A stretch of DNA of 64,000 nucleotides from DASUPK01 sp963763955. Its GTDB lineage: Bacteria > Actinomycetota > Thermoleophilia > Solirubrobacterales > 70-9. Below, piece after piece: positions 1 to 9,706 of this stretch. The stretch spans positions 1-64,000 of the forward strand of contig CAVXQP010000030.1 of the NCBI GenBank assembly GCA_963763955.1. Reading direction: 5' to 3'. The position numbers and the translations under genes were made by a program. Numbering within the stretch: the first letter of the stretch is position 1; each line of letters starts with the position of its first letter. Below the pieces are notes generated by a model that was not told the DNA's origin, searched no databases, and worked only from the letters and a program-made list of their open reading frames with translations.

Positions 1-70
1 AGGTACATCTCGCTTGGGGTCGGCTAGGGGGCTTTCCCAATAGGCCGACTGGTGGTGGCTGGGATAATCG

Positions 71-3000
71 GTGGGCATGCGGTGTCCGTCCTGCGGCAAT
101 GAGAATCGTGAGGGCGCACGATTCTGTGACTCGTGCGGTAGCGAGCTGACCGCCGAGCCGGCCGCCGCGGATCCTCTGCAGGAACCCCTCCCCGCCGACG
201 TCCCGACCGAGATCGCCGGCCGCTATCGCGTCAAGCGCTTCCTCGGCCAGGGCGGGCGCAAGCGCGTATATCTCTCCGACGACACCGCGACCGGCACCGA
301 GGTGGCCCTCGCCCTCTTCGACACGGAGGGTGTCGGCGCCGCGATCCAGGCCAGGACCCGCCGCGAGGCCGAGGCGATGCGCAAGCTCGGTGATCACCCG
401 CAGGTGGTCACCGTCCTGGACACAGGCGAGGAGGACGGCAACCCCTTCATCGTCAGCCGCTACATGCCGGGCGGCGACGTCGAGGGCCTGCTCGCAGCCG
501 CGGGCGGGCGCCTCGAGGTGCAGCGCGCGGTCGAGATCGCGGCCGACGTCACCCGGGCGCTCGAGCACACTCATGCCCGCGGCGTCGTCCATCGCGACCT
601 GAAGCCCGCGAACGTCTGGATCGACGACGACGGCCACGCCCGCCTGGGCGACTTCGGCCTGGCGACCACCGAGGCGCGCTCGCGGGTCAGTGGGGGGACC
701 CTGGTCGGGACGGTTGCCTACCTGCCGCCCGAACAGGCGCTGGGAGAGGCCTCGGGCCCCCAGAGCGACCTCTACTCGCTCGGGGCGCTGCTCTACGAGA
801 TGCTCAGCGGGCAGCCGCCGTTCCCGGGCGACGACGCCGTCTCGATCATCTCCCAGCACCTGCACGCCGACCCGGTCACGCCCTCCCGTCATAACCCGGA
901 GGTGCCCGAGGCGCTCGACCGGGTCGTGCTGGCCCTGCTCGCCAAACGTCCCGAGGAACGCCCCGCCAACGCCGCCGAAGCTCGGGAGCGGATGCTCGCG
1001 GCGCTCGAGGAGAAGCCGGCCGAGGTCGCGGACCAGCCACGCGCGAACCCCCTGGAGAGCCTCGCCGGCGGTGTCTTCGTCGGGCGCGAGCGCGAGCTCG
1101 AGCGGCTCCGCGAGGCGGTGGATGGAGCCCTCGCCGGGCGCGGATCCCTCCAGCTGCTGGTCGGCGAGCCGGGGATCGGCAAGACGCGTGCGGCCGAGGA
1201 ACTGGCGACCTACGCGCGGGTGAGCGGCGCGCGGGTCTACTGGGGCCGCTGCCGCGAGGACGAGGGCGCCCCCGCCTACTGGCCCTGGGTACAGGCGATC
1301 CGCTCCTACGCCCGCGACGCCGACCCGGTCGCGCTCGCCTGGCAGCTCGGCGCCGGAGCCGCGGAGGTCGCCCAGCTGATCCCCGAGGTTGCCGAGAAGC
1401 TCGACGTCGAGCCCGCCAAGGGCTCCGACAGCGAGGAGGCCCGCTTCAGGCTCTTCGACTCGGTCACCACCCTGATGCTCGGGGCGGCCCGCGATCGGCC
1501 CATCGTGCTCGTGCTCGACGATCTGCACTGGGCGGATGAGCCGTCGCTGCTCCTGCTCCGCTTCGCGGCGCGCGAGCTCGCCTCGAGTGGCCTGCTGATC
1601 CTGGGCACCTACCGCGACGTCGAGCTTGGGCGCCACCATCCGCTCGCCCGGATGCTCGGCGAGATCTCCGGCATCGAGGGGAGTCGGCGCATTCCGCTGA
1701 AGGGGCTGTCGGTCGGCGCCGTCGAGCGCTACCTCGAGATGACCGCGGGCGTCCCGGCGCCGGTGGGACTGGCCGAGGCCGTCCAGGAGCGGACGGACGG
1801 CAACCCGTTCTTCGTTGGTGAGGTCGTCAGGCTTCTCGCGAGCGAGGGCAATCTGACCAGCGGCGGCAGCGCGGCGGAGCTGCAGATCCCACAGGGCGTC
1901 CGCGAGGTGATCGGCCGGCGTCTCGACCGCCTCAGCGATGAGACGAACGCGACGCTGCGCGTTGCGGCGGTGATCGGCCGTGACTTCGACGAGGAGCTGG
2001 TCTGGCGGGTCGCGGACATGCAGCCCGAGCAGCTCATGACCGCCGCGACCGAGGCGATCGCCGAGCGACTCGTCACCGATCTGAGCGACGGGCACTACTC
2101 ATTCGCCCACGCCCTGGTGCGCGACACGCTCTACGAGGAGCTCAGCCCGCCGAAGCGCTCCGCAGTCCACGAGCGCACCGGCCTCGCGATCGAGGAGATC
2201 TGCGGCGGGAACGTCGAAGAGCGGCTCGGGGAGCTCGCCCATCACTTCCTGGAGGCGGCCCCGCGCGGCGACCTCGCCAAGGCGATCGACTACGCCCAGC
2301 GCGCAGGGGAGCAGGACATGGAGCAGCTCGCCTACGAGGACGCCGTCGACGTCTATGGGCGCGCGCTCGAGGTGCTCGAGCTGATGGACGAACCGGACGA
2401 GGCGCTGCGCTGCAGCCTCTTGCTCTCGCTCGGCGGGGCCGAAGCCAAGTCCGCCCGCGTCGCGGATGCGCGCGACGCATTCGAGCGGGCGGCGGATTCC
2501 GCCCGTCGCCTCGACGACGCGGACAGCCTCGTCGGGGCAGCCATCGGGATCGCGATGATGAGCGACGCCGGCCGCCTCGACGAGAAGCTGCTCGCCCTGC
2601 TCGACGAGTCCCTCGAGTGGATTGGGCCGGAGCGCACCGCCCGCCGCGCCGCGCTGCTCAGCGCGAAGTCGGCGGAGATGTACTGGGTCGACAACGACCT
2701 CACCGAGTCGACGAGGCTGGTCGACGAGGCGATCGAGATCGCGCGTGAGGTCGACGCCCCGGCCAGTCTGGCCGCCGCGCTGCAGCGGAAGATCTTCATC
2801 CCCGCTGGACCGAATGCCCCGCGCGAGCGGCTCCGACTCGCCGACGAAATACTCGAGCTCGGGAAGGCCACGGGCAACCGCGAGGCGATCCTGCGCGCGC
2901 ACGGCTACCGGCTCTGGCAGTTCCTCGAGCTGGCCGACATGGAGGCTGTCGATCGTGAGCTTTCCCTCTATGCCCGGTTGGCGGACGAGCTGCGCATGCC

Positions 3001-4399
3001 CGAGCACAGCTGGCTGACCATCGCTCTGCGCGGGATGCGCACCCTGCTCGACGGCGACATCGACGGAGCGGAGCGCTTGGCCGGCGAAGCGAGGCGGGCG
3101 GGCCAGCGAGCCGAGCAGCCGGTCGCGGAGCAGTTCTACGGGATCCAGATGACCCAGATCCGCAGCCTGCAGGGGCGTGCCGCGGAGCTGCTTCCGGCCG
3201 TTCGCGAGCTCGCCGAGCAGTTCCCGGGGATTCCCGCCTGGCGCGGAGGGGTGATCACGCTCGCCGCTCGGTCCGGAGACGTCGAGCTGGCGCGCCGGGA
3301 ACTGGAGCGCTTCGCCGGCGACGATTTCTCCGCAATTCCGAGGGATGTCAACTGGTCCGCGGCGATGAGCCTGCTGGGCGAGGCGATCGCCCTGATCGGC
3401 GACGTCGACCGCGCTCAGCGCGCCTACGACGAGCTGCTCCCGTACGAGGGTCTGGTCATCGTCGTAGCCAGAGCAATCGGGTGCAACGGCCCCGTCGATC
3501 GTGTGCTCGGGCTCCTCGCGCAGACGATGGGCCGGCTCGACGATGCCGAGCGGCACCTCGGCAATGCCGTCGAGATCGCGACCCGGATGGGCGACCGGCC
3601 CGGCATGGCGCTCTGCGGGTTCGCCTTCGCCGAGTTGCTCCTCGCCCGTGACGAGGCCAACGACCGCGAACTCGCACTGGAGATGCTCTCGACGGTGCTC
3701 AGCACGGCTCGTGAGATGGGTGCGCGCTGGATCGTCGATCGAGCGCTGCGCGACCGCCTCGACGCCCAGGGGCTCACGGGCGTCGACGTGACGACCTCGA
3801 TCGACGAGATGGTCTCGGCGCTGGAGGAGGAGCGGCCCGACATGCGCGCGCACGCCGCGCCCGATGGGACGGTCGCGATCCTGTTCAGCGACATCGAGGA
3901 CTCGACCGTTCTCACCGAGAAGCTCGGCGACGAGGAGTGGTTGCGGGTGCTGCGTGAGCACAACGCGATCTTCAGGGAGCAGATCTCGCGCCACGAGGGC
4001 TACGAGGTGAAGAGCCAGGGCGACGGCTTCATGCTCGCCTTCCCCGATCCGTGCGAGGCGCTCGAGTGCGCGATCGAGGTCCAGCGCGCGTTCGCGGAGC
4101 GCGAGCGCGACGGGTCGGGAGAGGCGCTCCGCGTTCGGATCGGACTCCACACGGGCGAGGTGATCTCCGAGGAGGGCGACTACTTCGGCAAGAACGTGAT
4201 CCTGGCGGCGCGAATCGCGGCGCAGGCCGTGGGCGGCGAGATCCTGGTCTCGGAGGAGCTGCGCGCGGCCGCTTCGAGTGGCAACGGCAACGGCCTGTGC
4301 TTCGACGACGGGCGGGAGCTCGAGCTCAAGGGGCTGGCGGGTAGCCACCTCGTCTTCCGCGCCGAGTGGGCGGAGTCGGACGCGGCATCGCTTGCCTGA
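71..4399 (+). CDS. Zinc-ribbon / Ser-Thr kinase-like / AAA ATPase / class III nucleotidyl cyclase fusion
   Basis: Large multidomain signalling protein. Residues 5-23 hold two CxxC knuckles (CPSC, CDSC) of a zinc ribbon. Residues ~50-310 are a protein kinase domain with HRDLKPAN (174-181), DFG (194-196) and an APE-like PPEQ. Residues ~340-650 are an AAA/LuxR-type ATPase with Walker A GEPGIGKT (~365) and Walker B LVLDDLHWAD (~480). A long helical TPR-like region follows. The C-terminus (~1265-1430) is a class III adenylate/guanylate cyclase domain with metal-binding FSDIEDST and QGDGF. The beta-3 strand reads VALALFDTEG where the ATP-binding lysine is expected, so kinase activity is doubtful; the cyclase residues look intact. 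GTG at 71 or ATG at 77 may be the start. The stop is one base before the next start, suggesting co-transcription. Confidence 0.85.
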   Translation: MGMRCPSCGNENREGARFCDSCGSELTAEPAAADPLQEPLPADVPTEIAGRYRVKRFLGQGGRKRVYLSDDTATGTEVALALFDTEGVGAAIQARTRREAEAMRKLGDHPQVVTVLDTGEEDGNPFIVSRYMPGGDVEGLLAAAGGRLEVQRAVEIAADVTRALEHTHARGVVHRDLKPANVWIDDDGHARLGDFGLATTEARSRVSGGTLVGTVAYLPPEQALGEASGPQSDLYSLGALLYEMLSGQPPFPGDDAVSIISQHLHADPVTPSRHNPEVPEALDRVVLALLAKRPEERPANAAEARERMLAALEEKPAEVADQPRANPLESLAGGVFVGRERELERLREAVDGALAGRGSLQLLVGEPGIGKTRAAEELATYARVSGARVYWGRCREDEGAPAYWPWVQAIRSYARDADPVALAWQLGAGAAEVAQLIPEVAEKLDVEPAKGSDSEEARFRLFDSVTTLMLGAARDRPIVLVLDDLHWADEPSLLLLRFAARELASSGLLILGTYRDVELGRHHPLARMLGEISGIEGSRRIPLKGLSVGAVERYLEMTAGVPAPVGLAEAVQERTDGNPFFVGEVVRLLASEGNLTSGGSAAELQIPQGVREVIGRRLDRLSDETNATLRVAAVIGRDFDEELVWRVADMQPEQLMTAATEAIAERLVTDLSDGHYSFAHALVRDTLYEELSPPKRSAVHERTGLAIEEICGGNVEERLGELAHHFLEAAPRGDLAKAIDYAQRAGEQDMEQLAYEDAVDVYGRALEVLELMDEPDEALRCSLLLSLGGAEAKSARVADARDAFERAADSARRLDDADSLVGAAIGIAMMSDAGRLDEKLLALLDESLEWIGPERTARRAALLSAKSAEMYWVDNDLTESTRLVDEAIEIAREVDAPASLAAALQRKIFIPAGPNAPRERLRLADEILELGKATGNREAILRAHGYRLWQFLELADMEAVDRELSLYARLADELRMPEHSWLTIALRGMRTLLDGDIDGAERLAGEARRAGQRAEQPVAEQFYGIQMTQIRSLQGRAAELLPAVRELAEQFPGIPAWRGGVITLAARSGDVELARRELERFAGDDFSAIPRDVNWSAAMSLLGEAIALIGDVDRAQRAYDELLPYEGLVIVVARAIGCNGPVDRVLGLLAQTMGRLDDAERHLGNAVEIATRMGDRPGMALCGFAFAELLLARDEANDRELALEMLSTVLSTAREMGARWIVDRALRDRLDAQGLTGVDVTTSIDEMVSALEEERPDMRAHAAPDGTVAILFSDIEDSTVLTEKLGDEEWLRVLREHNAIFREQISRHEGYEVKSQGDGFMLAFPDPCEALECAIEVQRAFAERERDGSGEALRVRIGLHTGEVISEEGDYFGKNVILAARIAAQAVGGEILVSEELRAAASSGNGNGLCFDDGRELELKGLAGSHLVFRAEWAESDAASLA

Positions 4400-4400
4400 G

Positions 4401-5081
4401 ATGAACGATCCGGAACCGCTCACACCGGTCCAGCACGAGGGGGCGGCGCGGGTCCTGGCGGACGCGTTCCTCGACGATCCCGGTTGGGTCTCGGTGGGAC
4501 CGAAGCGGCCCGGGAAGCGCTGGAAGTACATCTATCGGACCTGCCTGGCGGCGATCCGCGTCGGGGAGCGCTGGTGCGGGCCGTCGTGGTGCGTCACCGA
4601 GGACGGCGAGCCGGTGGCGGTCCTGACCGGCTGCGCGCCGGGGATCTGGCCGCCGCCGGAGCTGCGTACCTTGCTCCGGCTGTCGCCGGGGCCGGTCCTC
4701 GCGGGACCGGCGGTGCTGGCGCGCTCGCTCCGCGCCGAGCTCACCTTCGAGAAGGCTCACCCGAAGTACGACCATTTCCTGGTCTGGATGTTCGCCGTCA
4801 GCCCGGCGAAGCAGCGCAGCGGCCTCGGCCGGCGCCTGATGAGGGAGGCACTGGCCAGAGCCGACGCCGCCGAGGTCCCCGCCTATCTCTGGACTGCCAA
4901 CCCCGACAACCTGCCGTACTACCGCTCGCACGGCTATGAGGTGATCGGCGAGACGACGATCCCGGGCGGCGCTTCGACCTGGTACATGGAGCGCCCGGTG
5001 CCCCCGCTCACTAATCGGGACATAGAGTCGGCGGGTGCCCGAGGAATTCGTCACCCACACGATCGAGCTGCCGAGCGGTGA
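4401..5081 (+). CDS. GNAT-family N-acetyltransferase
   Basis: Predicted acetyl-CoA-dependent N-acyltransferase of the GNAT fold. The acetyl-CoA-binding motif A is visible as VSPAKQRSGLGRRLM, followed by a YLWTANPDNLPYYRSHGYEV segment typical of motif B and the final strands. The ATG at 4401 begins one base after the stop of the upstream signalling gene and is preferred over upstream in-frame starts that lie inside that gene. The 3' end overlaps the next gene by 47 bases, so the last residues are unusual compared with the family. Substrate unknown. Confidence 0.8.
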   Translation: MNDPEPLTPVQHEGAARVLADAFLDDPGWVSVGPKRPGKRWKYIYRTCLAAIRVGERWCGPSWCVTEDGEPVAVLTGCAPGIWPPPELRTLLRLSPGPVLAGPAVLARSLRAELTFEKAHPKYDHFLVWMFAVSPAKQRSGLGRRLMREALARADAAEVPAYLWTANPDNLPYYRSHGYEVIGETTIPGGASTWYMERPVPPLTNRDIESAGARGIRHPHDRAAER

Positions 5082-5634
5082 GCTGACGCTGCTCCAGCCC
5101 GGGGACGCGGCGGAGATCCCGGACGATCACCAGGTCGAGTGGGCGCCACTCGCTCCCTACTGGTCCGTGCTCTGGCGAAGCGGGGTGGCCCTGGCCCGCG
5201 AGCTCGACGATCAGGAGCTGGACGGTCGGCGGGTGGTCGAGCTCGGTTGCGGCCTTGCGGTGCCGAGCATCGCGGCGGCGCGCGGGGGGGCGAAGGTGAT
5301 CGCGACGGATGGCGATATCGACGCGCTGGGTCTCGTCGCACGCAACGCCGAGGCGAACGGTGTCGAGCTCGAGACTGCGGCGGTCGATTGGGCCGATCCG
5401 GACGAGCTCGTCGAGCGTGGCCCGTTCGACCTGGTGCTCGCCAGCGACATCCTCTACGAGCGCCCCAGCGTGGCTCTGCTTCTCGAGCTGCTGCCGCGCC
5501 TAGCCGCAGAGGCCTGGGTCGCCGAGCCCGGCCGCCCGGCCGGTGACGCATTCCTCGAGCAAGCGAGGGCCCGGTGGTCGGTCGAGACCAGATCCAGGGG
5601 CGTGGTCAACGTGCATCGCATCCGGATGCCCTGA
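5035..5634 (+). CDS. Class I SAM-dependent methyltransferase (Methyltransf_16-like)
   Basis: Rossmann-fold methyltransferase of about 199 residues. Motif I is VVELGCGLAVPSIAA, followed by an acidic ribose-binding strand (VIATDGD), then FDLVLASDILYE as motif IV. This layout resembles the lysine/nicotinamide methyltransferase-like Methyltransf_16 group. GTG start at 5035 overlaps the acetyltransferase reading frame, suggesting translational coupling. The substrate cannot be read from sequence. Confidence 0.8.
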   Translation: MPEEFVTHTIELPSGELTLLQPGDAAEIPDDHQVEWAPLAPYWSVLWRSGVALARELDDQELDGRRVVELGCGLAVPSIAAARGGAKVIATDGDIDALGLVARNAEANGVELETAAVDWADPDELVERGPFDLVLASDILYERPSVALLLELLPRLAAEAWVAEPGRPAGDAFLEQARARWSVETRSRGVVNVHRIRMP

Positions 5635-5659
5635 GGCATACTCAGCCTGAGGCCGGGAC

Positions 5660-6436
5660 GTGCTTTCACGAATTCGCCATCACAACCGGGCTGCGCTCGC
5701 GGTTGTCCCGCTCGTGGTCATCGGCGCGGCGGGCGCCGCGCTTTTCGCGATTCCGAAGCTGAGCGGAGGTGGCGATAAAGCCGCGCCCGACAAGCTCGCC
5801 GACACCAAGCTCGCGCCCGAGCCTTGGGCGGCCGATCCGCGATACGACCCGGCCAATGCCACCGCTCAGTCACCCGCCCCCAAGCCGCAGCCGAAGCCGG
5901 CACCGGCGCCGATCGACCCCAAGACCGGCATGCCGGCTGCCTCAGCCGGTACGAACGGCTCCTTCACGCCGCCTTCGCCGGCGGAGAGAAAGCGCGTCTA
6001 CACGGCGACGCACCCGGTCGGTGGAAATGACTCCGCGCTGCTTCTCAATCGCACCGCGCTCGCTCCGCCCTCGGCGCCGGACCCGATCAGGGCGATGATC
6101 AGCGCCGCCAACCTGATCGTCGGTCAGCCCTACCGGTGGGGCGGCGGCCACGGGTCGTTCCAGTCGAAGGGATACGACTGCTCGGGGGCGGTCAGCTACG
6201 CCCTCGCCGGAGCGGGATTGCTTCAGGCCCCGCTGGCGTCAGGTCAGTTCATGGGTTACGGCGCGCCCGGCCCCGGGCAGTGGCTGACGATCTACGCGAG
6301 CCCCAGCCACGTCTACGCCGTGATCGCGGGTCTGCGCTGGGACACCGTGGGGGACGCGCGCGGCTCGGGCCCCCGTTGGCATCCCTACGACGCATACCCG
6401 AGCGGGTTCGTCGCCCGGCACGTCCCGGGCCTCTGA
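5660..6436 (+). CDS. Secreted NlpC/P60-like cell-wall hydrolase
   Basis: The N-terminus has a basic stretch and a hydrophobic segment (AALAVVPLVVIGAAGAALFA), consistent with a signal peptide or anchor. A Pro/Ala-rich linker follows to about residue 120. The C-terminal domain contains YRWGGGHGSFQSKGYDCSG with the candidate catalytic Cys, and a later PSHVYAVIAG with the candidate His, the order expected in NlpC/P60 papain-like peptidoglycan hydrolases. The domain is somewhat divergent, so specificity is unclear. It starts 25 bases after the methyltransferase stop. Confidence 0.65.
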   Translation: MLSRIRHHNRAALAVVPLVVIGAAGAALFAIPKLSGGGDKAAPDKLADTKLAPEPWAADPRYDPANATAQSPAPKPQPKPAPAPIDPKTGMPAASAGTNGSFTPPSPAERKRVYTATHPVGGNDSALLLNRTALAPPSAPDPIRAMISAANLIVGQPYRWGGGHGSFQSKGYDCSGAVSYALAGAGLLQAPLASGQFMGYGAPGPGQWLTIYASPSHVYAVIAGLRWDTVGDARGSGPRWHPYDAYPSGFVARHVPGL

Positions 6437-6489
6437 CCAGAGCTTTCGGGCGGGATTTGGATTTGACGGGCGCACTCTAGGCTTCCGCG

Positions 6490-9018
6490 ATGCTTTCGGC
6501 TCTGCTGGCGGGCGCGCTGATCGTCGTCGCCTCGTTGCTGCTCGGCTCGGCGGTCATGGCGGTCGCCGGCCTGCCGCGACATTCGCCGGTCGCGCCGGCG
6601 GCAGGGCTCTCGGCGCTGCTCGTCGTCTGTGGAGTGGCGGTCAAGCTTCCCGGTCACGCGGTGACCGCCGCGGTGGTGGTCGGCGTGGCGCTGGTCGGTT
6701 GCTTCATCGTCTTCGGCCGCACGACGGCGCCGGCCGGCAGCTTCCGAATCGGCGCGATCGTCGCCGTGGTGGGCGCGGCGCTGGTGGTGGCGATCCCATT
6801 CGCGACCAGCGGACGGGTCGGCATCCTCGGGCAGGGCCTGGTCAACGACGACATGGCATCGCACCTGCTCTTCACCGAGTGGATCAGCTCCCACGCCGGG
6901 CCGACACCCGACCTGATCAAGGACGGCTACCCGCTCGGCCCGCACGCGATCGTCGCCGCGACCGCCAAGGTGAGCGGCGCCAGCCTGATCGAGGGCTTCG
7001 CGGGACTGACCGGGGCGATCGCGGTCCTCCTCGCCCTGACTGCTTACGGGGCCCTGAGCGGCATCCGCGGCTGGCTGCGGGTGCCTGCCGCCGTGCTTGC
7101 GGCGAGCCCCTACCTGGCCGCCGCCTACCTCGCACAGGGCGCCTTCAAGGAGCCGATGCTCGCCCTGGCCGTGCTCGGCTTCGCGCTGGCGCTGCCGGCC
7201 GTGCGCCCGGCATGGTCCAACAAAGCCAGTAGCGGCGGCTACCAATCCGATAGCGCGGGCGACCCGTCTGGGGCGAGGGCAGCGATCCCGCTCGGGGTGA
7301 TCGCCGCGGGCACGATCTACAACTACAGCTTCCCGGGCCTCGCCTGGCTCCTGGGCGCGGCGATCATCTGGATGCTCGTCATCGCGATCCGGGAGCGCGA
7401 CGCGACGCGCTCCTTCATTGCCGGGCTTCGCCTGCGCGAGCGGCTCCGCGGAGCCAGAGCAGCCATCGCGCTGGGGATCGGGATCCCGGTCGTGGCGGCG
7501 CTGCCGGAGATCTTCCGGCTGGCGAGCTTCTCGAGCTTCAAGGCCTTCAACCCGTCGGGCACCGGCCCAACGGTCGGCTTCGGCAACCTCCGCCAGCCGC
7601 TCAACCCGCTGGAGGCATTCGGGATCTGGCCCTCGGGAGAGTTCCGGATCACCCCGGCGAACTCGACCACCCCTGAGATCGCCTTCTATCTCGGAGCCCT
7701 GCTGGCGCTCGTCGCCTTCGCGTGGGGCCTCGGCCGTGCCCTCTCGCGCCGGGAGTCGGCACTGCCCTCCGCGCTGCTCGCCGCGACGCTCCTCTATCTC
7801 GGCTCGCTGGCCCTGGGCACCCCCTACACGCAGGCGAAGGCGTTGGCGATCGCCGCTCCGCTGATCATGGTGATCGCCCTGCGCGGCCTGCTGGCGGCGG
7901 ACTCTCTGCCGGGCGAGGAGGCCGACGTCCCGGAGGGGGGAGGGGCGAGCTGGTGGCCGCCTCGACAGATGCGGCCGCTGACCGGGTTCGCGGTCCCCCT
8001 GCTGACGCTCGCCTTCGTCGCCGCGGCCGCGTTCTCGACGCTGCTTCCCCTGCGGCAGGCGGCGGTGGGGCCCGACTACCACCTCCAGGAGATGCTCCGC
8101 ATGCGTCCGATCGTCGACGGCCAGAACGTGCTCTTCCTCGGCCGCGACAACTTCGTCTCCTGGGAGCTGATCGGTTCAGAGGTCTACGCGCCGATCACCA
8201 ACCACTACGACGTCGAGGAGACCCACTCCCTCTACCGGGCCACCGACCTGAACGCCAAGTTCGACTGGGACAACCTCCCGCGGTTCGTCATGAACAGGTT
8301 CAACTGGGTGGTGACGACGAGCGCGGCGATGCAGAGCCAGGCGCCGCCCGGCTTCACGCCCCGCCTGCGGACCGGCGACTTCATCCTCTGGCATCGCGAC
8401 CACCCGGTCGGTCAGAGGCGCACGCTGTACGAGCCGCTCAACCCCGGTGCCCCACTCGACTGCAACGACCCCGGCCAGGCGCCGCTCTGGCAGAAACTGA
8501 ACGGCACGGCGACGGTCTTCACGGTCCAGCCGGTCGTCGGCAAGGTCTGGAGCCCGAGTCCCGAGCTGACCCAGACCAGGCCCGCGCACATGAGGCTCTT
8601 CCTGACGCCCGGGCGCTGGGATCTCTCGATCCAGTACGCGAGCACGCAGGCGCTCCACGTCACCGCCGGCGGCCCCGGGCTGGCCGCGCCGTTCAGCTCC
8701 CGGCTCCGCACCAACCTGCTCTTCCGCGGGCCCTCGCCCTATTACCCGGTCGGCTCGCTCGAGGTGAATCGGGCGGGCAATGTCGTGTTCAACGTCGACG
8801 TCGCCGATCCGCCGCTGATCGGCCGCCTGCTGCACACTGAGAGCAAGGCCTATCTGAGCGGGTTGGCGGCGACGCGCACGGACCCGGCGCGCGAGACCGT
8901 CCCGTTGAAGCAGGCGTGCGGCCGCTATGTCGACTGGTATGCCGTGGCGCCGGGCACACCGCCGAGCGCGCTGCAGGGGGTGGTCGCCCCGCACGCTCAG
9001 CCGATCCAGGACGATTGA
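6490..9018 (+). CDS. Polytopic membrane protein, GT-C glycosyltransferase-like
   Basis: About 842 residues. The first ~530 are dominated by hydrophobic segments (roughly a dozen), and the remaining ~300 form a soluble C-terminal domain. The first long loop carries VNDDMASHLLFTEW, where an acidic pair is expected in GT-C glycosyltransferases that use polyprenyl-linked sugars. The overall plan (multi-TM core plus extracytoplasmic C-terminal domain) also fits that class. No family-specific motif was recognised, so GT-C is an inference; an unclassified membrane protein is the alternative. Confidence 0.55.
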   Translation: MLSALLAGALIVVASLLLGSAVMAVAGLPRHSPVAPAAGLSALLVVCGVAVKLPGHAVTAAVVVGVALVGCFIVFGRTTAPAGSFRIGAIVAVVGAALVVAIPFATSGRVGILGQGLVNDDMASHLLFTEWISSHAGPTPDLIKDGYPLGPHAIVAATAKVSGASLIEGFAGLTGAIAVLLALTAYGALSGIRGWLRVPAAVLAASPYLAAAYLAQGAFKEPMLALAVLGFALALPAVRPAWSNKASSGGYQSDSAGDPSGARAAIPLGVIAAGTIYNYSFPGLAWLLGAAIIWMLVIAIRERDATRSFIAGLRLRERLRGARAAIALGIGIPVVAALPEIFRLASFSSFKAFNPSGTGPTVGFGNLRQPLNPLEAFGIWPSGEFRITPANSTTPEIAFYLGALLALVAFAWGLGRALSRRESALPSALLAATLLYLGSLALGTPYTQAKALAIAAPLIMVIALRGLLAADSLPGEEADVPEGGGASWWPPRQMRPLTGFAVPLLTLAFVAAAAFSTLLPLRQAAVGPDYHLQEMLRMRPIVDGQNVLFLGRDNFVSWELIGSEVYAPITNHYDVEETHSLYRATDLNAKFDWDNLPRFVMNRFNWVVTTSAAMQSQAPPGFTPRLRTGDFILWHRDHPVGQRRTLYEPLNPGAPLDCNDPGQAPLWQKLNGTATVFTVQPVVGKVWSPSPELTQTRPAHMRLFLTPGRWDLSIQYASTQALHVTAGGPGLAAPFSSRLRTNLLFRGPSPYYPVGSLEVNRAGNVVFNVDVADPPLIGRLLHTESKAYLSGLAATRTDPARETVPLKQACGRYVDWYAVAPGTPPSALQGVVAPHAQPIQDD

Positions 9019-9059
9019 GCGGGTCGCGCTGTCGCGCCCTTGCACAATAGGATCGGCCC

Positions 9060-9146
9060 GTGCCGCGCCTCTGGGTAGCCACCCTGGTCGTCCTCGTCAT
9101 CTGCCTGCTGGCGTCGATGGTGATCGCGATCGTCAAGCTCAGCTGA
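9060..9146 (+). CDS. Candidate 28-residue single-pass membrane peptide
   Basis: GTG-initiated frame of 28 codons: short VPRLW head, a continuous hydrophobic stretch (VATLVVLVICLLASMVIAIV) and a KLS tail. Length and composition fit one transmembrane helix. It lies in the gap between the membrane protein and the universal stress protein. No strong ribosome binding site is visible, and coding status is unproven. Confidence 0.35.
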   Translation: MPRLWVATLVVLVICLLASMVIAIVKLS

Positions 9147-9250
9147 GGCCCCAGATGCCACGCCCGTCGGGCCTCGCGGGGTAGTATCGGCGCGCAAATG
9201 TGAGGGCGCGCGACGGCGCGGACCCGTTAAATGTTGGGCGAGGAGGGGTG

Positions 9251-9694
9251 ATGTTCGACCGCATAGTGGTTGGAACCGACGGCTCGGAGACCGCCACGGA
9301 GGCGGTGCGGACCGCCGTTGAGCTGGCCAAGCTCACCAAGGCGAAGCTTGAGATCGTCAGCGCCTACGAGCCCGTGCCCCAGCAGCGGCTGCGCGATGAG
9401 GGGGAGGGCATCTCGGGCGACGTGGCGCATGCGATCAACCCCCGGGAGGACGTGGAGCTCGTGCTCGGCAACGCCGCGGCCGTGGCGAAGAAGGCGAAGG
9501 TCGACGTGATCACGCACCCTCGGGAGGGCGATCCAGCAGATGCGATCCTCGACGTCGCCGAGGAGAACAACGCGGACCTGGTCCTGGTCGGGAACAAGGG
9601 CATGACCGGCGCGCGGCGCTTCCTGTTGGGAAGCGTCCCGAACAAGATCTCCCACCACGCGCCCTGCGACGTGTGGATCGTCAAGACGACCTAG
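9251..9694 (+). CDS. Universal stress protein, UspA family
   Basis: Cytoplasmic UspA-fold protein of 147 residues. It begins FDRIVVGTDGSETA (the conserved Asp-containing first strand) and ends with GNKGMTGARRFLLGSVPNKI, the G-x2-G-x9-G-S ATP-binding signature, so it belongs to the ATP-binding subclass. The ATG at 9251 is chosen because AGGAGG at 9241-9246 is ideally placed. A more distant in-frame GTG at 9200 has no such site. Confidence 0.92.
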   Translation: MFDRIVVGTDGSETATEAVRTAVELAKLTKAKLEIVSAYEPVPQQRLRDEGEGISGDVAHAINPREDVELVLGNAAAVAKKAKVDVITHPREGDPADAILDVAEENNADLVLVGNKGMTGARRFLLGSVPNKISHHAPCDVWIVKTT

Positions 9695-9706
9695 CGAGGC
9701 GGACCT

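Noticed and set aside
2099..4531. Long antisense open frame (~810 codons) over the kinase-cyclase gene
   Set aside because: Repetitive Arg/Glu/Gly-rich translation, no domain motifs, and fully opposite a gene with clear domains; an effect of high GC.
6385..8082. Long antisense frame over the GT-C-like membrane protein
   Set aside because: Charged low-complexity translation opposite hydrophobic helices, typical of mirror frames in GC-rich DNA.
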